Positions 36,632 to 45,638 are shown, counted from the first letter of the stretch. The stretch: DNA of 64,000 nt from Gammaproteobacteria bacterium (GCA_026708185.1 JAPOVK010000010.1:27629-91628), one strand, 5' to 3'. Notes: generated by a model not told the origin, from the sequence alone. Translations and numbers: made by a program.

Positions 36632-37329
36632 TCCATGGCATCAAGGCCCTGACGTTCGACGTCGGCGGCAGCGTATTCGACTGGCAGACGGCCACCCGGG
36701 CGGCCGTTCGCGACCTGGCCGAAGAGCGTCAAGTCGAAGTGGACGACCGCGCCTTCGCGTTCACCTGGCGCCGCCGCATGTTCGAGAAGCTGGCCGAGGT
36801 CCGCCAAGGCAAGCTGCCGTGGCAGAACGCGGACGCGCTGCACCGCGCGGTGCTCGACGAACTGGCGACCGAATACCCGGCGCTTGAGCTGTCAGACGGC
36901 GACCGCGACGAACTCAATACCGTCTGGCATCGTCTCGGCGTCTGGGAGGATGTCCCCGAGTCCCTCCCCCGGCTGCGGGAACGCTATGTCGTGTCGATCC
37001 TCACCGTGCTGTCGCTTGCCATCGTCGTGGACAGCTCTAAGCACGCCGGCATCGACTGGGACGCCTACATCTCGTGCGAGTTCCTGGGCGCCTACAAGCC
37101 CGATGCCGCCGCCTACCATGCTGGGGCACGGCTGCTTGGCGTCAAACCGGAGGAAGCCATGATGGTGGCCGTGCACCCGGGCGACCTCTCGGCCGCGCAG
37201 CGCGCTGGATTCAAGGCCGCCTACGTCAAGCCGAAGCTCGAAGAGATGGGCAGCCGGGGCGAGACGTCGGGTTTCGAGGTGCGCGCCGAGGACTACCGCG
37301 ACCTCGCAGACCAGCTCTGTTCAGCATGA
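36628..37329 (+). CDS. HAD-superfamily hydrolase (haloacid dehalogenase type II-like)
   Basis: A 233-residue HAD protein. Motif I reads LTFDVGGSVFDW: the nucleophile Asp is kept but the usual D-x-F-G-T is D-V-G-G-S. Motif II is SILTVLSLA (Thr kept, Asn replaced), then YKPDAAAY supplies the lysine, and MMVAVHPGDLSAAQRAGF the final Asp. The layout is that of haloacid dehalogenase type II. The altered motifs suggest a changed substrate or a phosphatase. Overlaps both neighbours by four bases (ATGA). Confidence 0.85.
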   Translation: MIHGIKALTFDVGGSVFDWQTATRAAVRDLAEERQVEVDDRAFAFTWRRRMFEKLAEVRQGKLPWQNADALHRAVLDELATEYPALELSDGDRDELNTVWHRLGVWEDVPESLPRLRERYVVSILTVLSLAIVVDSSKHAGIDWDAYISCEFLGAYKPDAAAYHAGARLLGVKPEEAMMVAVHPGDLSAAQRAGFKAAYVKPKLEEMGSRGETSGFEVRAEDYRDLADQLCSA

Positions 37330-38147
37330 GCGGAAGGATCGAGGGCCACGTCTCGGTCATCACCGGTGCCGCCACCGGCATGGGCGCCGCGGCGGCACGG
37401 CGCTTCGTCGGCGAAGGCGCGCGCGTCATCATCGCGGACCTCAAGGTCGACGAAGGCGAGGCGCTAGCGGCCGAGCTTGGCGACGCCTGCCTCTTCTCGC
37501 GCGTGGACGTGACCCGGGAGGACCAGGTCAAGGGCGTGGTGGATCTCGCGGTCGAGACCTGGGGCCGGCTTGACTCGATGTACAACAACGCGGGCTTCGG
37601 GGGCGCGCTCGGGCCGATCACCGAGACCACGGAGGACGACTACAACATCACCATGGACGTCCTCTTGAAGAGCGTTTTCTTCGGCATCAAGCACGCCGCC
37701 CCGGTGATGCAGCGGCAGAGGTCCGGTTCGATCGTGAACACCGCCTCCATCGCCGGCATGGAGGCCGGTTGGGGACCGCACCTCTACAGCACGGCGAAGT
37801 CGGCCGTCATCGCGCTGACGCGCACCACGGCGGTCGAACTCGCGGAACACGAGGTGCGCATCAACGCGATCTGCCCCGGCGTGATCGCGACGCCATTGGC
37901 CATGGGGCGCCAGGACCGTGACGCTTTCGACACGGACATGGCCGACGCGCAACCGCTAGGGCGGGTCGGCGAACCGGAGGAGATCGCCAACCTGGCGCTG
38001 TGGCTGGTCAGCGACGAATCGCGGTTCGCCACCGGACAGGCCTTCATCCTCGACGGCGGCATGACCCTGGGACGACCGTGGCGCAAGCAGCCGGGGTGGC
38101 TGAGGCGGCACCGGCCGATCACGGTGTACCGCCCCCCAGGACGTTAG
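37326..38147 (+). CDS. Short-chain dehydrogenase/reductase (SDR)
   Basis: A 273-residue classical SDR. TGAATGMG is the NAD(P) loop, Ser141, Tyr154 and Lys158 form the active site (SIAG...YSTAK), and NNAG is present. Asp38 after the second strand favours NAD(H). The C-terminus carries an extra basic tail (about 25 residues) after the usual GQAFILDGG end. It is coupled to the HAD gene (ATGA) and so belongs to the ligase-HAD-SDR operon, which probably processes a CoA-activated hydroxy acid. Confidence 0.9.
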   Translation: MSGRIEGHVSVITGAATGMGAAAARRFVGEGARVIIADLKVDEGEALAAELGDACLFSRVDVTREDQVKGVVDLAVETWGRLDSMYNNAGFGGALGPITETTEDDYNITMDVLLKSVFFGIKHAAPVMQRQRSGSIVNTASIAGMEAGWGPHLYSTAKSAVIALTRTTAVELAEHEVRINAICPGVIATPLAMGRQDRDAFDTDMADAQPLGRVGEPEEIANLALWLVSDESRFATGQAFILDGGMTLGRPWRKQPGWLRRHRPITVYRPPGR

Positions 38148-38153
38148 CGAACG

Positions 38154-38696
38154 ATGCCCCGCGCATTCCTCGTTCTGGTCCTGGTCGGCGTGTTTGGCGT
38201 CGCCGCCCAAGACGAGCAAGCGCAGGAGCCCGAGACCGACGAGGTGAGCGCGACGCAGGATCCCCCGCCCATCGACCTCGAGGAAATCCTCAGCAACCCC
38301 CTTGCGGAGAGCGAATACCGGGAACAGAAGAAGTGCGTTCGGATCCGGGACGTCGACGACGTCGAAGTCCTCGACGAGACCCTCGTCCTGTTCCACGGCC
38401 GCCGAGGCGAGCTGTGGCTGAATCAACTCACCTCGCAATGCTACGGGCTAGAGCAGGACATGATTCTGCGGTTCCGCGCCTACGCGGGTACCTATTGTCG
38501 ACTTGATCCATTCCGTGGCGTTCCGTACTTCAGCAGGATTGCGCTCACGGCCGATTGCCGGCTCGGGGACTTCGAGCCGGTTGACGAGATCCAGGTCGAG
38601 GCGCTCCGCATCGCCGTCGCCGAGCGGCAGGAAGTCAGCGACATGGCGAAGGAGACCCGGCGGCAGCAGAGACGTCGGGCCCGGAGCGCCGACTGA
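38154..38696 (+). CDS. Secreted protein, DUF6491-like
   Basis: A 180-residue predicted periplasmic protein. It has a short signal sequence (PRAFLVLVLVGVFGVAAQ), then an acidic linker, then a domain with cysteines in KKCVRIRD, QCYGL, YCRLD and DCRLGDFEPV. The four-cysteine pattern and the final LGDFEP resemble DUF6491 as far as I can judge by eye. It has a basic, Arg-rich C-terminal tail. It follows the SDR by seven bases, but no functional link is known. Confidence 0.7.
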   Translation: MPRAFLVLVLVGVFGVAAQDEQAQEPETDEVSATQDPPPIDLEEILSNPLAESEYREQKKCVRIRDVDDVEVLDETLVLFHGRRGELWLNQLTSQCYGLEQDMILRFRAYAGTYCRLDPFRGVPYFSRIALTADCRLGDFEPVDEIQVEALRIAVAERQEVSDMAKETRRQQRRRARSAD

Positions 38697-38698
38697 CC

Positions 38699-39451
38699 TT
38701 ACCGCTCCGTGCCCTCGGTTGGTGCCACTGTCTCCTCGCTCTTCAGGAACTCGCGTGCGCCACGTGAAATCATCGCTGGCGCGCTCGGCGCCTGGAAGAA
38801 GCTGAACCCCTCCCGGGTCCGCCACTGCAGCGGCCCGCCAACCTTGCGTCCCGCGTTCAGCGTCTCGTCGCGGATGCGAGTGATCAACTCCTCGTACGCC
38901 GGCTCCCCCTGGCGGTGTCCGGAGAAGCTGCTGAGGTCGGTCGCCGCCGAAAACACCACGTCGACCCCGGGCACCGACGCGATCTCGGCCGCATTCTCGA
39001 CCCCCGCCGGTGACTCGATCATGGCCACCAGGGCGATGTTGTCGTTGGCTTCGGCACGGTAGCTGCCGCCGTAGAGCGCGCCGTACTGGCCGCCACCGAG
39101 ACTGCGCGCGCCAGCCGGCGGGTACTTCATGAAGTGCGCAGCCGCCTTGATCTTCTCCACTTCAACCACCATCGGCACGATGATGCCGAGGGCGCCGATA
39201 TCCGTCGCCTTCTGAATGTCGCCCTCGGTGGCATCCGGCACCCGGATGAACGGCACGGCGGGCAGATCCCGCCCGGCCCAGATCATCCGCGCGACTTCCT
39301 GGTACGACAACGGGCTGTGTTGCATCTCGATCCACAGGAAGTCGAACCCGGCGCGCGCCATGGCGCAGTAGACGTCCGGGTCGGGCGTGTCGATGGTGCC
39401 GCCGACCACCTGTTGGCCGGCAGCGAGCTTCTCTTTGACGGTGTTGCGCAT
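38699..39451 (-). CDS. HpcH/HpaI aldolase family protein
   Basis: A 250-residue class II aldolase of the HpcH/HpaI (4-hydroxy-2-oxoheptanedioate aldolase, citrate lyase beta) family. FLWIEMQHSPLS, with the early catalytic-site glutamate, and ALVAMIESPAGVENAAEIASVPGVDVVF, with the metal-binding glutamate and nearby Asp, are present. The ATG at 39451 gives the normal length. Upstream in-frame sequence overlaps a palindrome region and looks non-coding. Convergent with the DUF6491-like gene with two bases between stops. Confidence 0.88.
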   Translation of the reverse strand: MRNTVKEKLAAGQQVVGGTIDTPDPDVYCAMARAGFDFLWIEMQHSPLSYQEVARMIWAGRDLPAVPFIRVPDATEGDIQKATDIGALGIIVPMVVEVEKIKAAAHFMKYPPAGARSLGGGQYGALYGGSYRAEANDNIALVAMIESPAGVENAAEIASVPGVDVVFSAATDLSSFSGHRQGEPAYEELITRIRDETLNAGRKVGGPLQWRTREGFSFFQAPSAPAMISRGAREFLKSEETVAPTEGTER

Positions 39452-39538
39452 TCGTGTTTTCCAAATGGTGCGGAGGGAGCAGGTAGAGCATACGCGTAAC
39501 GGGCGGTCATCGTCCGTCCCATGACGCGCCTTAGGTTC

Positions 39539-39653
39539 GCGGGCCTCCCGGCCCGCACGGGATGTTGTGCAACGCCCCCTGCGGACGTGGACGTCCACGC
39601 ACCGCAGGGGTCTGTGCGCGCCAGCGGCGCGACGGCGCTCGTGCCCGCTGGCG
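39539..39653. repeat. Array of three palindromes
   Basis: The array has GCGGGCC-TCCC-GGCCCGC (39539-39556, identical to the one at 21315-21332), then CCCCTGCGG ... CCGCAGGGG (39576-39610) enclosing GTGGACGTCCAC, then CGCCAGCGG ... CCGCTGGCG (39619-39653). They fill most of the gap between the divergent aldolase and amidohydrolase genes (39452-39724). The remainder of that gap shows no gene. Confidence 0.65.
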
Positions 39654-39724
39654 CGTCGGGCGCGTGAAACCGCCGAACCTAGCTCGGCGTTAGAATCCTC
39701 GCCAACGCCCCCGCCGACCCCGCC

Positions 39725-40876
39725 ATGCCCTACATCACCGACCACGTCGTCCACGACGCCGACTCCCACGTCATGGAACTGGCCCATTGGCTGGACGACT
39801 TCGCCGAACTCCGCGTCCGCGACGCCTTCAACAACCGATTCGGCACCCGATACGCCGCGGCACTCGCTGACACCGTCGCACGTCACGACGATCCCGCCTA
39901 TCGCGCCGCGAATGCGGACGAGATCATGCTGCGCAAGAACCACGCCGCCACGGGTTCCTTCCGCCGCGAAGACCGCAGCGAGGCGCTGGACCTGATCGGT
40001 GTCGCCAGTCAGCTCGTATTCCCGACCTCGCCCAACGTATGGCTCGAGGAGTTGGAACACGGCGACGATCTCGACCTGCTGTACGGCGCGGCCTCCGCCA
40101 CGAATCGCGCGCAAGTCGCGTTCTGCTCGGTGGATGCCCGGCTGCTGCCCGTCGGCTACGTGCCGCTGGCCGACCTCGGGCGCGCACCCAAGGTCGCGTC
40201 CGAGGCCATCGAGCTTGGCATCAAGGCGCTTCTCGTGCCGTGGCTCTGCCCGAAGCATCACGCCACCAGCCACGTCGCCCTCGATGCCGTCTGGTCGCAG
40301 GCGGTCGATGCCGGACTACCGATCCTCTTCCACGTCGGTGCCGCCGACCGCGTATTGCCGCGCGCGCACAAGTACAACGGCCTACCCCCGGTTCCCGACT
40401 TCCACGGCGGCGAGGAGAACTTCCGCTCGATCTCCTACATGGCGATCCCGCACGGTCCCATGCAGGCGCTGTCCATGCTGATCCTCGACGGCGTCCTGGA
40501 CCGCTTCGAGACGCTCAAGGTCGGCGTTATCGAACTCGGTGCCCTCTGGGTGCCAGGCTTCATGCGCCAACTCGACGCCGCGCTCGAGGCGTTCGGCAGG
40601 CATGAGACGCGCCTCCAGCAACTCGAGCTGAAGCCGAGCGAGTACATCACCCGGCAGGTGCGCGTCACGCCCTACCCCACGGAGCCGACGGCTTGGATCG
40701 TCGAGCAATCCGCGCCGGGAATCTGCATGTTCTCGTCGGACTATCCGCACGTGGAAGGCGGTCGCAACCCGTACGGACGGTTCGATCGCTCGACCGCGAC
40801 GTTGTCGGATGGGGCCCGGGATCGCTTCTTTCGCGCCAACTTCGAGGACCTGATGGGGAGCGCGTTTCGGCGGTAA
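39725..40876 (+). CDS. Amidohydrolase-2 family protein
   Basis: A 383-residue amidohydrolase-2 hydrolase or decarboxylase, similar in layout to the 31539 product. VVHDADSHVMELAHWL gives the D-x-H-type metal motif, LFHVGAAD supplies a later His, and MFSSDYPHVEGGRNPYGRFD the final Asp/His. The start is the ATG at 39725, with a weak ribosome site. Located between two repeat islands. Nothing in the neighbourhood fixes its substrate. Confidence 0.88.
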   Translation: MPYITDHVVHDADSHVMELAHWLDDFAELRVRDAFNNRFGTRYAAALADTVARHDDPAYRAANADEIMLRKNHAATGSFRREDRSEALDLIGVASQLVFPTSPNVWLEELEHGDDLDLLYGAASATNRAQVAFCSVDARLLPVGYVPLADLGRAPKVASEAIELGIKALLVPWLCPKHHATSHVALDAVWSQAVDAGLPILFHVGAADRVLPRAHKYNGLPPVPDFHGGEENFRSISYMAIPHGPMQALSMLILDGVLDRFETLKVGVIELGALWVPGFMRQLDAALEAFGRHETRLQQLELKPSEYITRQVRVTPYPTEPTAWIVEQSAPGICMFSSDYPHVEGGRNPYGRFDRSTATLSDGARDRFFRANFEDLMGSAFRR

Positions 40877-40912
40877 GAACGGGGCCCAGTACGACGCGTA
40901 GGGCGTCGAAAA

Positions 40913-40985
40913 GGGTTACCCACCCCTTGCCCCAGCCTCGGGTCGAGATGAGGGATCGGCACTGTGGACAAGGCGTGGACAACCC
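40913..40985 (+). repeat. BIME/REP unit flanking the RAYT gene (left copy)
   Basis: The unit runs GGGTTACCCACCCCTTG (40913-40929), a 35-base spacer, then TGGACAAGGCGTGGACAACCC (40965-40985). The same composite unit lies reverse-complemented at 42265-42335, so the RAYT gene sits between inverted copies. The rest of 40877-41161 has no recognisable gene. Confidence 0.7.
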
Positions 40986-41161
40986 GCCTCCGTCGTGCGG
41001 ATCCCCCGAGCCGCGCACGCCGACCTGGTGGGCGTCCGAAGAATGCAGTCGTCGCTCCACGGAAGTGTGCAGCCTTCAGTTGCCAGGCGCGTGTTAGTTT
41101 CACGCCAGCAAGGCTGCCGGGTTCGTTTGCTGGCGACGACCGCCCCGGCAGCCCGCGAAGG

Positions 41162-41934
41162 TCAGCCCCCCGGCACCTCGGCCGGATCCACCAGCCCGAT
41201 CCGCCGCCAGCCCTTCGACAGCAGCCACGTCCGCGGCGACGCCACTTCGGGCTCGCGGTTCGCGTCCGCGTACCGGCCCAGCGGCGGACCGCGGCCCTTC
41301 CAGCCGTCGAACCACAGCCCCGAACTCGCGCCGTCCAGCACCACCGGCGGAATCCGGCGGCGGCGCTGCCGGTAGTGCTTGCGCGCGTTCAGGAGAACGT
41401 ACGCCAGCGCACGACGCACCTCCGTCGGCGTGCGCTTCAGCACGTGGTGGAAGCGCCCCGCCAGAACGCGCCCCTTGCGCCCGAAGACCAACCGGCGGCA
41501 ACGCCGGCGTTCACGCAGCGCGCGAAACGCGCCGCCAGGCTCTTCATGCCGTTCGCCAGGCGCCGCGCACCCGCCGCCTCGATGAGGAAGTGCGCGTGGT
41601 CGTCCTGAATCGAGTAGTGCGCCACCCGGAACCCCGGGCGGTTCCTGCACGCGCGCAGCGTCTCCCGGAAGGCGCGCACGAAGCACCCCCGGCGCAGCGG
41701 CGGCACGTCGTGGAGAACGCGCAGCGTGACCAGCACCACGCAGCGCCCGGGAACGGCGCCGCGGCTGCGGTGCGCCACCCGCGAGCGGCGGGTCCGCGGC
41801 CGTCCTGCTCCCGGCCGCGCGCCGCCGCGGCCCGCGGGCCTGAACTCGAGGCTGGTCTGCCGGGGTTGGCGGCGGCGCCCGGCTTGCTGCGGCCGGCGCT
41901 TGCTTGCGTTTCGAGGACGACGTTTCCCTTGCAC
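41162..41934 (-). pseudogene. REP-associated tyrosine transposase (RAYT), frameshifted
   Basis: The N-terminal part reads from a GTG at 41934: a Lys/Arg-rich leader, GGARPGAGRPR, then VVLVTLRVL and HYSIQDDHAHFLIEA, where DHAHF supplies the histidines of the HUH/Y1 nuclease fold. After RFARCVNAG the frame changes at about 41490-41520. The second frame continues with GRKGRVLAGRFHHVLKRTPTEVRRALAYVLLNARKHY, the expected family end, to a stop at 41162. It is either a pseudogene, a base error, or a frameshift-expressed product. The flanking inverted REP units are its probable substrates. Confidence 0.75.
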
Positions 41935-42040
41935 GAGGCGTCACCGTGGTGGTCCTGCATTCGAGGAACAGCCTACCGAACTACTGTATATGTCAACAGT
42001 ATTTCGATCTTCGACGACACCCACGATCCGTCGCCCTGTC

Positions 42041-42365
42041 CAGAACATCGCCCATTTCAATTGCCGGCCACCCGGCCAGCATCGGACGGCGAGGGACGCC
42101 GGTCGGTCCTGCGTCTCGCGGCGCGGACCCGCTGGATTCGAAAAGGGCGATGTTCTGTCGTGCGCTCGGACGACCACGCGCCGCGGGACCGGACCGTGGC
42201 AACCCGGCCGCCAGCGACCGCCTGCCCTCCCCAGCCACCGCCGAACGACCACGACGCCACCGAAGGGTTGTCCACGCTTTGTCCATCGCGCCGGTCCTTC
42301 GCAACCTGACGCGGCGGTCAAAGGGTGGGCAACCCCACGCCGGCGTTGAATAGGGCGATGTTCTG
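42041..42365. repeat. Three copies of an 18-base motif
   Basis: CAGAACATCGCCC plus ATTTC is at 42041-42058 (reverse orientation). GAAAAGGGCGATGTTCTG is at 42140-42157 and GAATAGGGCGATGTTCTG at 42348-42365. The first two face each other around an 81-base spacer, as in a large inverted repeat. The region 41945-42418 contains only these and the BIME unit. I see no gene in it. Confidence 0.65.
42265..42335 (-). repeat. BIME/REP unit flanking the RAYT gene (right copy)
   Basis: The reverse complement reads GGGTTGCCCACCCTTTG (42335-42319), a spacer, then TGGACAAAGCGTGGACAACCC (42285-42265). It matches the unit at 40913-40985 in order, spacing and most bases, but in inverted orientation. Confidence 0.7.
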
Positions 42366-42418
42366 CCTTGGGGGCCGATGTACGCCTTCAACACCTACGA
42401 CGACCGCCCAACGCCGAG

Positions 42419-42811
42419 TCAACGAACCCAGGAATCGCTGCCCGGTTGCGTCACGTTGATCCGATATCCGTCCGGGTCGAGGAAGGTGGCGTCGCGCTCG
42501 CCCCACGGCTCGTCCGTTGGTTCCTGGGTGATCTCGGCGCCGGCGGCCCGCACCACTTCGATCAGGCCGTCGACGTCGTCCACTTGCCAGTAGACCTCGT
42601 GCCCCTGGGCCGGGTTGACGTCGTCGGTCAAGCCCGGATGCAGGAGGATGCGGGGGCCGCCGGTGTCGAACGCGATCACGCCTTCGTTCTTGTAGACGCA
42701 GGAGAGGCCGAGGATGTCGGCGTAGAAGGCCGCTGATGCCTCGACGTCGCGGACGTAGGTGACGACGGTTTGGATGCCGCGGAACTCGATTGCGTGATGC
42801 GCCTTGGCCAT
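42419..42811 (-). CDS. VOC superfamily protein (glyoxalase/dioxygenase-like)
   Basis: A 130-residue single VOC protein. IQTVVTYVRDVEASAAFYADILGL is the N-terminal half and PWGERDATFLDPDGYRINVTQPG the C-terminal half, including the glutamate-containing strand. Metal ligands are not fully obvious, so it may act as a binding protein or an isomerase. The ATG at 42811 is divergent from the LLM gene across a 60-base gap, which must contain both promoters. Confidence 0.85.
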   Translation of the reverse strand: MAKAHHAIEFRGIQTVVTYVRDVEASAAFYADILGLSCVYKNEGVIAFDTGGPRILLHPGLTDDVNPAQGHEVYWQVDDVDGLIEVVRAAGAEITQEPTDEPWGERDATFLDPDGYRINVTQPGSDSWVR

Positions 42812-42871
42812 CTTGTGTGGGTGCCTGTGGAACGGGATCATTACCGTATCAATGCTTAAAGGAAAACCGCA

Positions 42872-43732
42872 ATGAAACTGGGCGTGGTATTCCCGCAGAC
42901 CGAGATCGGTACCGATCCCGGCATCGTCGCCGAGTTCGCGACGACGGCCGAGGCCATCGGCTACGATCACCTCATCGCCTACGATCACGTACTCGGCGCC
43001 AGCACCGCGAATCGGCCCGAATGGCAAGGTCCGTACACGTCGGAGAGCCTGTTCCACGAGCCGTTCGTGCTTTTCGGGTATCTCGCCGGCCTCACGACGA
43101 CGCTGGAGATGGTCTCGGCGGTCATCATCCTCCCGCAACGGCAAACGGCGTTAGTCGCCAAGCAGGCGGCTTGCGTTGACGTCCTCTCCCAAGGGCGGCT
43201 GCGACTCGGCATCGGCACTGGCTGGAACGCCGTCGAATACGAGGCGCTCGACGAGAACTTCCATGATCGCGGCGTGCGCTCGGAGGAGCAGATCGATCTC
43301 ATGCGCAAGCTCTGGGCGGACGACGTCATCAGCTACGACGGCAAGTGGCACACGGTCACCGAGGCGGGGCTCAACCCGTTGCCGGTGAACCGCCACATCC
43401 CGGTCTGGCTCGGCGGCATGGCGCCGCAGGTGATCGATCGGGTCGGTCGTATCGCGGACGGCTGGTTCCCGTTCTTCAATCCAGCGCTGGATACGCAAAT
43501 CGCCGAGGTGCGTGCCGCCGCTGAACGCGGCGGGCGTGATCCGGGAGAGGTGGGCATCGAGTGCATGACAGTGCTCGGCGACGCCGGCGACGAGGCGCGA
43601 GGGCGGTTGCAGCGCCTCGCCGATCTCGGGGTGAGTCATACGGCCGTCGTGACCATGAACGCCGGGCTCGATCCGCGCGGACACATTGACGCGATCAAGC
43701 GGTTCTGGGACGTAGCGGCGGACTTCGCGTGA
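42872..43732 (+). CDS. LLM-class (F420/flavin-dependent) oxidoreductase
   Basis: A 286-residue TIM-barrel oxidoreductase of the luciferase-like family. It starts MKLGVVFPQTEIG, then AEAIGYDHLIAYDHV, LGIGTGWNAVEYEALDENFHDRG and PVWLGGMAP. The GIGTGWNxxEyxAL signature is typical of the F420-dependent group (TIGR03619 layout), although F420 use in this organism cannot be shown. AAAGGAAAA precedes the ATG. It is an intact relative of the broken LLM gene at the left edge. Confidence 0.9.
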   Translation: MKLGVVFPQTEIGTDPGIVAEFATTAEAIGYDHLIAYDHVLGASTANRPEWQGPYTSESLFHEPFVLFGYLAGLTTTLEMVSAVIILPQRQTALVAKQAACVDVLSQGRLRLGIGTGWNAVEYEALDENFHDRGVRSEEQIDLMRKLWADDVISYDGKWHTVTEAGLNPLPVNRHIPVWLGGMAPQVIDRVGRIADGWFPFFNPALDTQIAEVRAAAERGGRDPGEVGIECMTVLGDAGDEARGRLQRLADLGVSHTAVVTMNAGLDPRGHIDAIKRFWDVAADFA

Positions 43733-43906
43733 CACCATGACCGACGTCGGGCGCATTTCCTACACGAATCCGAGAGACGGGCCATTCCGGGCCCGGTCGG
43801 GGCGGCGCACCATGCTGATGACGAAATCCCGTCCTGCACTCGTTCATGCAACGATGCCCGACAAAAGCGCCAAGCCTTGCGCCTGGCACGGACAAGGAGT
43901 ACGCCG

Positions 43907-44728
43907 GTGGCGGAGCCCGTAGGCGTCGTCACAACGACGCTGCTTGCCTACTCGCCGGCGCCTTGTCCGGCGCTCGATGCGATCCTGGCCGACGACGAAC
44001 ACAGCTTGCCGGTGAGCAACGGCCAGCCGTTGCCTGACGGACGCGTGCAGCAAGGCCCGCTCGACTATTCGCGGGCCGCGCTACGGTTCCATCTGCGCAA
44101 CAAAAGGGCGCACATGGCGGTCGAGGGCGACATGTTCGTCTACTACGTCGGTCGCGATGAACGCGGACGGCCGGAACGGGGCTCCGTGGCGCCGGACGTG
44201 TTCGTTGTCGTCGGTGTGCCCGACCGCCCGGATCGCAACAGTTACGTGCTGTGGCGGGAGCCGGATGCCGATCTGCGCTTCGTGCTGGAGATCGCGTCGA
44301 AAAGCACACGTGCCCAGGACCACGGCTCGAAGCGGTCGGTCTACGCGTCGCTTGGCGTGCGCGAGTATTTCATTTACGACCCGCCCGGTCGCCGAAGGGA
44401 GGCACGGATCCTTGGTCTAAGCCTGCACGATGGCCGGTATGTCGAGATGTCGACCGAACGACTGCCGAACGGTGCGCTAGGTGTTCGCAGCGAGACCGTG
44501 GGCCTCGCCGCCTATGTCAACGAGGATGGCGACCTCCGCTGGTTCGACCCCGACGCCGGTCGCGACCTCGACAACTTTGTCGAGAGCAGCCTCCGGGCAA
44601 TCGCCGCCGTCCACGAGCGCGACGAAGCGTACGCCCAGCGCGATGTTGCTGAGGCCGAACGCGACGCGCTAAAGGCCGAGCTTGCCGAAGCCCAAGCGGC
44701 GTTGCAGCGGTTGCAGACGGAGGACTAG
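43907..44728 (+). CDS. Uma2/DUF820 family PD-(D/E)XK nuclease-like protein with coiled coil
   Basis: A 273-residue protein. GSVAPDVFVVVG and LRFVLEIASKSTRAQD give the PD...E-x-K pattern of the Uma2 (DUF820) restriction-endonuclease-like fold, and YASLGVREYFIYDP follows. The last 50 residues form a charged coiled coil (RDEAYAQRDVAEAERDALKAELAEAQ). The start is the GTG at 43907, seven bases after AAGGAG. The family is abundant in cyanobacteria and some environmental bacteria. Its role is unknown. The gap 43733-43906 shows no gene. Confidence 0.85.
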   Translation: MAEPVGVVTTTLLAYSPAPCPALDAILADDEHSLPVSNGQPLPDGRVQQGPLDYSRAALRFHLRNKRAHMAVEGDMFVYYVGRDERGRPERGSVAPDVFVVVGVPDRPDRNSYVLWREPDADLRFVLEIASKSTRAQDHGSKRSVYASLGVREYFIYDPPGRRREARILGLSLHDGRYVEMSTERLPNGALGVRSETVGLAAYVNEDGDLRWFDPDAGRDLDNFVESSLRAIAAVHERDEAYAQRDVAEAERDALKAELAEAQAALQRLQTED

Positions 44729-44742
44729 ACAATCCACGATCC

Positions 44743-45504
44743 ATGGACCTGAACTTGGCGGGCCGCCGCGCCCTCGTCACCGGCGGTAGCCGCGGCATCG
44801 GCCGAGCTATCGTCGAAGTGCTCGCCGAGGAAGGCTGCCGGGTGTCGTTCTGTGCCCGAGACGCCGAGCGCGTAGGCACCACGAGAGCCGAACTGCGCGC
44901 GGCCGGCCTCGATGTGCACGGCCATGCGGCCGACGTGACCAATGACGCCGCCCTTGAGAGCTGGATGACCGCGAGCGCTGCGGACCTCGGCGGCATCGAC
45001 ATCCTCGTCGCCAACGCCGGCGCGTTGGCGAACACCGCAGACTTGAGCGCGTGGCGCCAAGGATTCGAGACCGACGTACTTGGCACGGTGGCCACGGTGG
45101 AGCACGCGATTCCCCACCTCCAGGAATCCGACTTCGGCAGTGTCGTGATCATCTCGAGTGCCGCCGCGCTCGAGATCTACGCCGGTGAACGGCCCTACAA
45201 CGCCATCAAGGCCACCCTGACCGCCTATGCGGGCGGCTTGGCACAACGGCTTGCCCCGGACGGCATCCGCGCCAATGTCGTCTCTCCCGGGGCCGTCATG
45301 TTCGAAGACAGCGTCTGGGAGCGCGCCCGGAGCGAGCGGCCCGAGGCGTACGCGAACATGGTCGAGCGGACGGTGATCGGCCGACTCGGCAACCCGCGCG
45401 AGATCGCCCAGGCCGTCGCCTATGTCGCGAGCCCAGTCGCCGGTTTCGTCACCGGCACCAACTTCGTTATCGACGGGGGGCTCACCAAGCGCATCCACTA
45501 CTGA
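44743..45504 (+). CDS. Short-chain dehydrogenase/reductase (SDR)
   Basis: A 253-residue classical SDR. TGGSRGIG is the cofactor loop, CARD at the end of the second strand favours NADP(H), VANAG is present, and Ser138/139, Tyr152 and Lys156 (YNAIK) form the active site. The C-terminus GTNFVIDGGLTKRIHY is typical of the 3-oxoacyl-reductase-like branch. It follows Uma2 by 14 bases. Downstream is a palindromic repeat, which may end the transcript. Confidence 0.9.
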   Translation: MDLNLAGRRALVTGGSRGIGRAIVEVLAEEGCRVSFCARDAERVGTTRAELRAAGLDVHGHAADVTNDAALESWMTASAADLGGIDILVANAGALANTADLSAWRQGFETDVLGTVATVEHAIPHLQESDFGSVVIISSAAALEIYAGERPYNAIKATLTAYAGGLAQRLAPDGIRANVVSPGAVMFEDSVWERARSERPEAYANMVERTVIGRLGNPREIAQAVAYVASPVAGFVTGTNFVIDGGLTKRIHY

Positions 45505-45517
45505 GCGCTTCGCGGTG

Positions 45518-45609
45518 CGCGCGGACCGGTAGGTCCGACGCATCCACGTCCGCAATTCGCTCCCTTGCACGGTTCATTGCGGGCCCGAACCGCAAGCGGT
45601 TCGCGGACG
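45518..45609 (-). repeat. Composite palindromic intergenic repeat, copy 2
   Basis: GCGCGCGGACCGGTAGGTCCG (45518-45538) is followed by GGGCCCGAACCGC-AA-GCGGTTCGCGGACG. The inner arms CGAACCGC (45586-45593) and GCGGTTCG (45596-45603) pair perfectly. Reverse-complemented, the order and the intervening GTGCAAG...GCGGACG segment match 9992-10100. It fills most of the SDR-MFS gap. Confidence 0.65.
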
Positions 45610-45638
45610 CCCGCACACCTCCGCGAATCGCCATCCGC

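Noticed and set aside
40877..42418. CRISPR array near the repeats
   Set aside because: The repeats are few, differ in orientation and spacing, and have a RAYT gene between them.
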